From Bog-473 sp035551835 (GTDB lineage: Bacteria > Actinomycetota > Acidimicrobiia > Acidimicrobiales > RAAP-2): a stretch of DNA of 40,023 nt. Each line of letters begins with the position of its first letter. Positions within the stretch are counted from its first letter, which is position 1. Position numbers and translations under genes: made by a program. Location: positions 1-40,023 of the forward strand of contig DASZMN010000026.1 in NCBI GenBank assembly GCA_035551835.1, in the 5' to 3' direction. A model generated the notes under the pieces. The model saw only the letters and a program-made list of their open reading frames with translations, ran no database searches and had not been told where the DNA came from. Of the stretch, positions 34,544 to 40,023 are shown piece by piece.

Positions 34544-34786
34544 CTACTGCAGGTAGCCCTCGACCGTGTCGGCGGAGCGCTGGGCGGCGGCGTCGGGATC
34601 CTGGCCGGCGCTGCGCTTGGCGCGGCGCTGGCGAAGGAGATCCCACATCTCGTCGAGCGAGACCTCGAGGTCGCGCTTGCGCTTGACCTCGTCCTCCGTG
34701 AGGCCCTCGCCGACGTGCGCCTCCTCGAGCTGTTGCTCTTCGGCAGCAAGCTCGCTGATCCGCCTCACGATGTCCTTGTCGTCCAT
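34544..34786 (-). CDS. DUF2630 protein
   Basis: An 80-residue, highly charged helical protein: D-D-K-D-I-V-R-R-I-S-E-L start, E-E-Q-Q-L-E-E-A coiled-coil-like helix, L-D-E-M-W-D-L-L-R-Q-R-R-A second helix, then a short polar tail. This is the actinobacterial DUF2630 layout. The ATG at 34786 has CGGAG 5 nt upstream, better than the GTG at 34792. It sits 50 nt downstream of lon on the same strand. Function is not known. Confidence 0.85.
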   Translation of the reverse strand: MDDKDIVRRISELAAEEQQLEEAHVGEGLTEDEVKRKRDLEVSLDEMWDLLRQRRAKRSAGQDPDAAAQRSADTVEGYLQ

Positions 34787-34816
34787 GCGCACTCCGATTC
34801 AGATCGACGTGTGTCC

Positions 34817-34834
34817 TCGGGCCAGTCTGCCCGA
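34817..34834 (-). terminator. Hairpin immediately after lon
   Basis: TCGGGC (34817-34822) and GCCCGA (34829-34834) form a perfect 6-bp stem with a 6-nt loop, 2 nt after the lon stop codon in the direction of transcription. No T-tract follows. Confidence 0.45.
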
Positions 34835-34835
34835 C

Positions 34836-37202
34836 TCAGGCAGCGTTGCCCAGCGAGGCCTCGGCGGCCGGCGCCGCCGCGCCCGCCCCGGACAGAGCCG
34901 GGGTGAGCACGTCGGCGATGGTGGCGGCCAAGTGGAACGTCATCACGTCGCGGACCTCCTCGGGGACGTCCTCGAGGTCCGGGCCGTTGCGCTCGGGCAG
35001 GATGACCTCGGTCAACCCGGCCCGATGGGCGGCCAGCACCTTCTGCTTGACGCCGCCGATCGGCAACACCCGTCCCTGCAGCGTGACCTCACCGGTCATG
35101 CCGACGACCGAGCGCACCGGGACGTCGCGCAACAGGCTCACGAGCGCCGTCGTCATCGTGACGCCGGCCGAGGGCCCGTCCTTGGGCACGGCCCCGGCGG
35201 GGACGTGCACGTGGAAGCGCTTGCCGGCGAACGACGCCGGGTCGACCCCGAGCTCGGTGGCGTGCGAGCGCACGTAGGAGAGGGCGATCTCCGCCGACTC
35301 CTTCATGACGTCGCCCAACTGACCGGTGAGGGTCAGCCCCTCGGGTCCGTCGGACACGCTCGCCTCGACGAAGAGGACGTCACCGCCCGCACCGGTGACG
35401 GCGAGGCCGGTGACCACGCCGGGGACGCTGGTGCGGTCCGCCGCCTCGAAGAAGAAGTGCGGCCGGCCGAGCCAGGTCCGCACGTCGTCCTTCTCGACGA
35501 CGACCGGTGCCGTGCGCTCGCCGGAGGCGAGCTTCGTCGCCACCTTGCGCAGGAGCTTGCCGAGCTCGCGCTCGAGGTTCCGCACGCCCGCTTCCCGGGT
35601 GTAGTCGGCCACGATGGCGCGCAGCGCCTCGTCGTCGATCCGCACCTCGTCCTCACGCAACGCCGCCCGGTTGACCTGGCGCCGGATGAGGTGGTGCTTG
35701 GCGATCGAGACCTTCTCGGACTCGGTGTACCCGTCGATCCGGATGACCTCCATGCGGTCGAGCAGCGGTCCGGGGATCGTCTCGCTGACGTTCGCGGTCG
35801 CGATGAACAACACCCGCGACAGGTCGAGGTCGATCTCGAGGTAGTTGTCACGGAACGTGTGGTTCTGGGCCGGGTCGAGCACTTCGAGCAACGCTGACGA
35901 GGGGTCGCCCCGGTAGTCGGTGCCGATCTTGTCGACCTCGTCGAGCACGATCACCGGGTTCATCGTCCCGGCCTCGCGCAAGGCGCGGACCAGGCGACCC
36001 GGTTGGGCGCCGACGTACGTGCGACGGTGGCCGCGAATCTCGGCCTCGTCGCGGATGCCACCCAGCGACACGCGGACGAACTTGCGCCCGAGCGCGTTGG
36101 CCACGGACTCACCCAGCGAGGTCTTGCCGACGCCAGGGGGACCGACGAGGGCCAAGATGGCTCCCGAGCCGCGCCCGTCCACCGGAGCGAGGCGCCGCTC
36201 GGCCTGGAGCTTGCGCACGGCCAAGTGTTCGAGGATGCGCTCTTTCACGTCGGCCAACCCGTCGTGGTCCGCCTCGAGGATGCGCGACGCCTCGGAGATG
36301 TCGAGCCGGTCCTCGGACTCCTCACCCCAGGGGAGCTCGAGCACGGTGTCGAGCCACGTGCGGATCCAGCCCGTCTCCGGGCTCTGGTCGCTCGTGCGCT
36401 CCAGCTTGTCGACCTCGCGCTCGACGGCCTTGCGGACGTGCTCGGGCAATTCGCGTGCCTCGAGCTTGGCCCGGTAGTCGTCGGGGTCCTCGCCGTCCTT
36501 GTCGCCGTCGAGCCCGTTGAGCTCCTTGCGGATGGCATCGAGCTGGCGGCGCAAGAGGAACTCGCGCTGGGTCTTCTCCATGCCCTCTTCGACGTCGGTC
36601 TTGATCTTCTCGCGCAAGGTGAGGTCGGCCAAGGTGTCACGCGCCCAGCCGAGGACGAGGCGAAGCCGTGCCTCGACGTCGAGCGTCTCGAGCACCTCGA
36701 CCTTTTGGGTCAAGGTGAGGTCGGGCGAGTAGCCGGCCACGTCGGCCAGCAGCCCGGGCTCGGTGATGTCCCGCAACTGGGCCGCGATGCGACCGGCGCC
36801 ACGGGTGTGCAGGATGTTCTCGAGCACGGCGCGGTACTCACGGGCCAACTCGTTGGCGGCGGGCGTGGCCTCGGGCTCGGTGAGCGACTCGGCCTCGACC
36901 CAGAGCGCGTTCCCGGTCCCGGGGACGCCGGTTCCGATCACGGCGCGGTGGTCACCGCGGATGGCGACGGCCGGCAGACCACCCGGCAGGTCACCCTCCT
37001 CCATCACCTCGGCGACGACGCCGACCTTGGCGAAGCGGCCGTCGATGTGGGGCACGAGCAGCAGGCGTCCACCCGCGGAGCGGGCAGACTCCACAGCGGC
37101 ACGGGCCTCGTCGGACTCGAGCGCCATGGAGAACACCATCCCCGGCAGCACCACACCGGAGGTGAGTGGGAGCAACGGGAGTGTCAAGTTCTCGTTCGTC
37201 AT
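34836..37202 (-). CDS. lon: ATP-dependent protease Lon
   Basis: Degrades damaged and regulatory proteins in the cytoplasm. The 788-residue chain has an N-terminal substrate domain (1-190), a coiled-coil part, the AAA+ module with G354-P-P-G-V-G-K-T-S (Walker A) and D421-E-V-D-K (Walker B), and the C-terminal protease domain with S678 in P-K-D-G-P-S-A-G and K721 in G-G-V-K-Q-K, the Ser-Lys dyad at the normal 43-residue spacing. Length is typical. AGAAGGA stands 5 nt before the ATG. A TACGT-AATG-ACGTA palindrome (37225-37238) in the leader is a candidate operator. I saw no HspR-type HAIR site. Confidence 0.97.
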   Translation of the reverse strand: MTNENLTLPLLPLTSGVVLPGMVFSMALESDEARAAVESARSAGGRLLLVPHIDGRFAKVGVVAEVMEEGDLPGGLPAVAIRGDHRAVIGTGVPGTGNALWVEAESLTEPEATPAANELAREYRAVLENILHTRGAGRIAAQLRDITEPGLLADVAGYSPDLTLTQKVEVLETLDVEARLRLVLGWARDTLADLTLREKIKTDVEEGMEKTQREFLLRRQLDAIRKELNGLDGDKDGEDPDDYRAKLEARELPEHVRKAVEREVDKLERTSDQSPETGWIRTWLDTVLELPWGEESEDRLDISEASRILEADHDGLADVKERILEHLAVRKLQAERRLAPVDGRGSGAILALVGPPGVGKTSLGESVANALGRKFVRVSLGGIRDEAEIRGHRRTYVGAQPGRLVRALREAGTMNPVIVLDEVDKIGTDYRGDPSSALLEVLDPAQNHTFRDNYLEIDLDLSRVLFIATANVSETIPGPLLDRMEVIRIDGYTESEKVSIAKHHLIRRQVNRAALREDEVRIDDEALRAIVADYTREAGVRNLERELGKLLRKVATKLASGERTAPVVVEKDDVRTWLGRPHFFFEAADRTSVPGVVTGLAVTGAGGDVLFVEASVSDGPEGLTLTGQLGDVMKESAEIALSYVRSHATELGVDPASFAGKRFHVHVPAGAVPKDGPSAGVTMTTALVSLLRDVPVRSVVGMTGEVTLQGRVLPIGGVKQKVLAAHRAGLTEVILPERNGPDLEDVPEEVRDVMTFHLAATIADVLTPALSGAGAAAPAAEASLGNAA

Positions 37203-37224
37203 CGGATTCCTTCTGGTCAGTTCG

Positions 37225-37238
37225 TACGTAATGACGTA
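37225..37238 (-). promoter_or_regulatory. Palindrome in the lon leader
   Basis: TACGT-AATG-ACGTA, a perfect 5-bp inverted repeat 23-36 nt before the lon ATG. It is a plausible repressor site, but the regulator is unknown. Confidence 0.35.
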
Positions 37239-37292
37239 AGCACGAATTCCTCTGATTGGTAAACCATTTCCCCCCGGGAGTTGTTCCCCCGG

Positions 37293-37358
37293 CCGGCGGA
37301 CCTGGTCAGCCGCCCGTTCCCCGGTCCGGCGGACCTGGTCAGCCGCCCGTTCCCCGGT
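37293..37358. repeat. Perfect 33-bp tandem duplication between lon and the DUF3039 gene
   Basis: The 33-bp unit (CCGGCGGACCTGGTCAGCCG followed by 13 more bases) occurs at 37293-37325 and again, identically, at 37326-37358. A partial third start (CCGG) follows. It lies in the divergent promoter region of lon and the DUF3039 gene. Confidence 0.9.
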
Positions 37359-37408
37359 CCGGAGGGCCCACGGGGCGGCCAGGCGGCGCCTCGAAAAGTG
37401 AAGGGATC

Positions 37409-37414
37409 TAGCCT
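37409..37414 (+). promoter_or_regulatory. -10 box for leaderless DUF3039 gene
   Basis: TAGCCT (TANNNT), 6 nt before the GTG at 37421. It is one of the clearest leaderless signals in the window. Confidence 0.55.
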
Positions 37415-37420
37415 AGGGAC

Positions 37421-37750
37421 GTGGATCCGACTTTCAGCGCGTCGATGGCCCCCGAGGAGTCCGGGTCGGCAACGCTGGCGCCTGCACGGCCCCGGCCCGA
37501 GCTCGACGACGGGGACCACGACCGCATGGCCCACATCGTGCTGGAGGGCTACACACCCAAGGAGGGTGAGCAGAAGGGCGAGTTCGTCTCGGCCGGGCCG
37601 AGCGTCGTCGAGGGCATCGTGAACTCGACCGCGGTCCGCGCCCTTTGCGGCAAGGAATGGGTGCCCGGGCGCGACCCCAAGCGCTACGGCCTGTGCCCCA
37701 CGTGCAAGGAGATCGCCGAGGGCATGGGCTGGAAGATCCCGGCCAACTGA
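37421..37750 (+). CDS. DUF3039 protein
   Basis: A 109-residue actinobacterial DUF3039 protein: H-I-V-L-E-G-Y near the middle, then A-L-C76-G-K-E-W-V-P-G-R-D-P-K-R-Y and L-C92-P-T-C95-K-E-I, a likely zinc site made of three cysteines and probably a histidine. The first 30 residues are acidic and Pro-rich. The GTG has a TAGCCT box at 6 nt and no ribosome site, so it looks leaderless. It diverges from lon across the duplicated repeat. Function unknown. Confidence 0.88.
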   Translation: MDPTFSASMAPEESGSATLAPARPRPELDDGDHDRMAHIVLEGYTPKEGEQKGEFVSAGPSVVEGIVNSTAVRALCGKEWVPGRDPKRYGLCPTCKEIAEGMGWKIPAN

Positions 37751-38112
37751 GCGCCGGCTGAGCCGCTCTTGGCGGCAGGGGGGCGGCTTCGGCCGGGGCA
37801 GATCGGGTGGCGGGTGGCGGGGCGGGTTGCCGTATCTGGGCGGCGGAGCGGCCGGGTGCCGATGTTGGGTGACTACGCCGCTTTGCTGCGCGAAAGCCTC
37901 AGCAATGCGAAGGGGCGTGGGTGCGCGAAACCTTCACGAGCGCGCCGCAAAGCCGCATAGGTACGCGGAAAAGGGGTACCCGATCGCTCTTCCATGCGGG
38001 TTGCCGTCGGGATAAGACTGCGGCGAGTCCGTGCCGCGCCCCGAAGCCCCAACTACCGTGCGGCTGACCGGCTGAGGGTCCGGGCCGCATCGCGGCGGGA
38101 GGGAGCACACGT
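37751..38112. other. Long leader of the ABC importer operon with RNA-like folding
   Basis: This 362-nt region before the ATPase has no coding signal but several pairing segments. GCTTTGC (37880-37886) can pair with GCAAAGC (37947-37953) to close a domain of about 74 nt. Inside it, TGCTG (37884-37888) and CAGCA (37900-37904) can pair, though the first overlaps the long-range arm. Further on, GGTAC and GTACC near 37960-37980 can pair. GGGAGGGAG (38097-38105) is the ribosome site. The adjacent ATPase is MsiK-like, and Actinobacteria have a known msiK leader RNA motif; I cannot tell by eye if this is it. Confidence 0.4.
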
Positions 38113-39258
<1,146 letters not shown>

Positions 39259-39268
39259 TCGGGCCGGC

Positions 39269-40023
39269 GTGACCACGATCGCCACGGCCGTGCCGGGCCA
39301 GCCGGCGGAGTCCGGGGTGACGATGGCGCACCTGGCGCCCGAACCCCGGCACGGCCTGCGCCGGCGGCTGCGCAAGGAGGCGGCGCTGGCCTACCTGCTG
39401 CTCCTGCCGGCGCTGGCGCTGTTCGGGATCTTCTCCTTCTATCCCTTCATCCGCAACTTCAAGCTCATGCTGTACCAGACGCCGCCGGTGCCCGGTTTGC
39501 CGGCGCACTACGTCGGGCTGCACCAGATCTGGCCCACCATCACCTCGACGCAGTTCACGCAGAGCCTCGTCACCACCGTGATCTTCGTGGTGCTCGTGGT
39601 GCCGATCAGCCTGATCCTCGGGCTGGCCCTGGCGGTCACGGCGCACCGCAAGTTGAGGGGGATGGGGATCTACCGGATGATCTTCTCCTCCACCGTGGTC
39701 TCGTCGGTCGCGGTGGCGTCGGTCGTCTTCGGCACGCTGCTCAACCCGGTGGTCGGCCTGCTGCCGTGGCTCGGCCTCAACCCCGTCCCGCCGGCGCTCG
39801 AGAGCACGACGTGGGCCCTGCCGTCGGTCGCCATCATCACCATCTGGCAGTTCCTCGGCCTGTCCTTCATCATCATGTCGGCCGGGCTGTCGTCGGTCCC
39901 CGACGAATTGATCGAGGCGGCGCGCATCGACGGCGCCAACGCCTGGTCGCGCTTCTGGCGCATGACGGTGCCGCTGCTCTCCCCCACCATCTTCTTCGCG
40001 CTCGTGGTGAGCACGATCTACGC
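39269..40023 (+). CDS. Sugar or glycerol-3-phosphate ABC permease (UgpA/MalF type), cut at the window end
   Basis: At least 251 residues, continuing past the window. A polar N-terminus with R-R-R-L-R-K is followed by a first membrane helix (L-A-Y-L-L-L-L-P-A-L-A-L-F), an outer loop, four more helices, and the EAA motif E216-A-A-R-I-D-G-A-N-A-W-S-R-F-W that docks onto the ATPase. This is the CUT1 permease pattern. Start GTG 39269 is the most upstream likely one; a GTG about 50 nt further downstream is also possible. Given glpK in the window, glycerol-3-phosphate is an attractive but unproven substrate. Confidence 0.88.
   Translation, partial: MTTIATAVPGQPAESGVTMAHLAPEPRHGLRRRLRKEAALAYLLLLPALALFGIFSFYPFIRNFKLMLYQTPPVPGLPAHYVGLHQIWPTITSTQFTQSLVTTVIFVVLVVPISLILGLALAVTAHRKLRGMGIYRMIFSSTVVSSVAVASVVFGTLLNPVVGLLPWLGLNPVPPALESTTWALPSVAIITIWQFLGLSFIIMSAGLSSVPDELIEAARIDGANAWSRFWRMTVPLLSPTIFFALVVSTIY

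Noticed and set aside
37293..37358. 33-bp repeats as a CRISPR-like array
   Set aside because: The copies are adjacent without spacers and there are only two, so it is a simple tandem duplication.

Overview
The window is high-GC DNA with GTG and TTG starts next to ATG, dense gene packing and many 1-4 nt start/stop overlaps. It holds a B12-dependent ribonucleotide reductase, a PimB'-like mannosyltransferase, DUF3039 and DUF2630 proteins, an F420-type luciferase-like oxidoreductase and many apparently leaderless genes (a TANNNT box 6-7 nt before the start). Together these point to an actinobacterium, most likely a deep, uncultured-type lineage such as Acidimicrobiia. That placement is inferred from gene content and signals, not from a marker gene.

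Layout. 1-2.8 kb: the start of a short-chain dehydrogenase, a small exported protein, a DinB-like protein and two single-pass membrane proteins. 2.9-4.7 kb: a limonene-epoxide-hydrolase-like protein, a frameshifted relic of a phospholipase C and a DUF4389 membrane protein. 4.9-9.2 kb: nrdJ, interrupted by a 435-residue intein with LAGLIDADG motifs and preceded by an NrdR-box-like promoter. 9.6-13.5 kb: glycerol kinase and a secreted Ig-repeat protein. 13.6-16.1 kb: a three-gene, 4-nt-overlap operon (SDR, QueA-like, SufR-like regulator). 16.1-19.2 kb: ACT protein, PlsC acyltransferase, SMP-30 lactonase and SGNH hydrolase.

19.2-23.8 kb (minus strand) is the most interesting block: histidine phosphatase, ComA/YitC-type phosphosulfolactate synthase, VOC protein, AMP-forming acyl ligase and membrane acyltransferase-3, joined by gaps or overlaps of 1-10 nt. 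Read together they suggest that PEP and sulfite are made into sulfolactate, which is then activated and transferred by a membrane enzyme to an unknown acceptor. I know of no described pathway with this gene set.

24.1-30.7 kb (minus strand): alaC, a luciferase-like oxidoreductase, a ROK sugar kinase, an SRPBCC protein, a PimB'-like mannosyltransferase, three small cysteine-motif proteins (zinc-ribbon, CxxC thioredoxin-like, Cx2C-Cx2C) and a PH/SHOCT membrane protein. 30.8-34.5 kb: rhodanese, tRNA-Met, a decayed N-acetylmuramoyl-L-alanine amidase, a large GT-C-like membrane protein and a second epoxide-hydrolase-fold protein. 34.5-40 kb: DUF2630, lon, DUF3039 and the start of a sugar or glycerol-3-phosphate ABC importer (MsiK/UgpC-like ATPase and a permease cut by the window end).

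Most of the window is ordinary chromosomal housekeeping. Two pseudogenes, several in-frame microsatellites and a 33-bp tandem duplication show local decay and slippage. I saw no CRISPR array, insertion sequence, prophage gene or rRNA.
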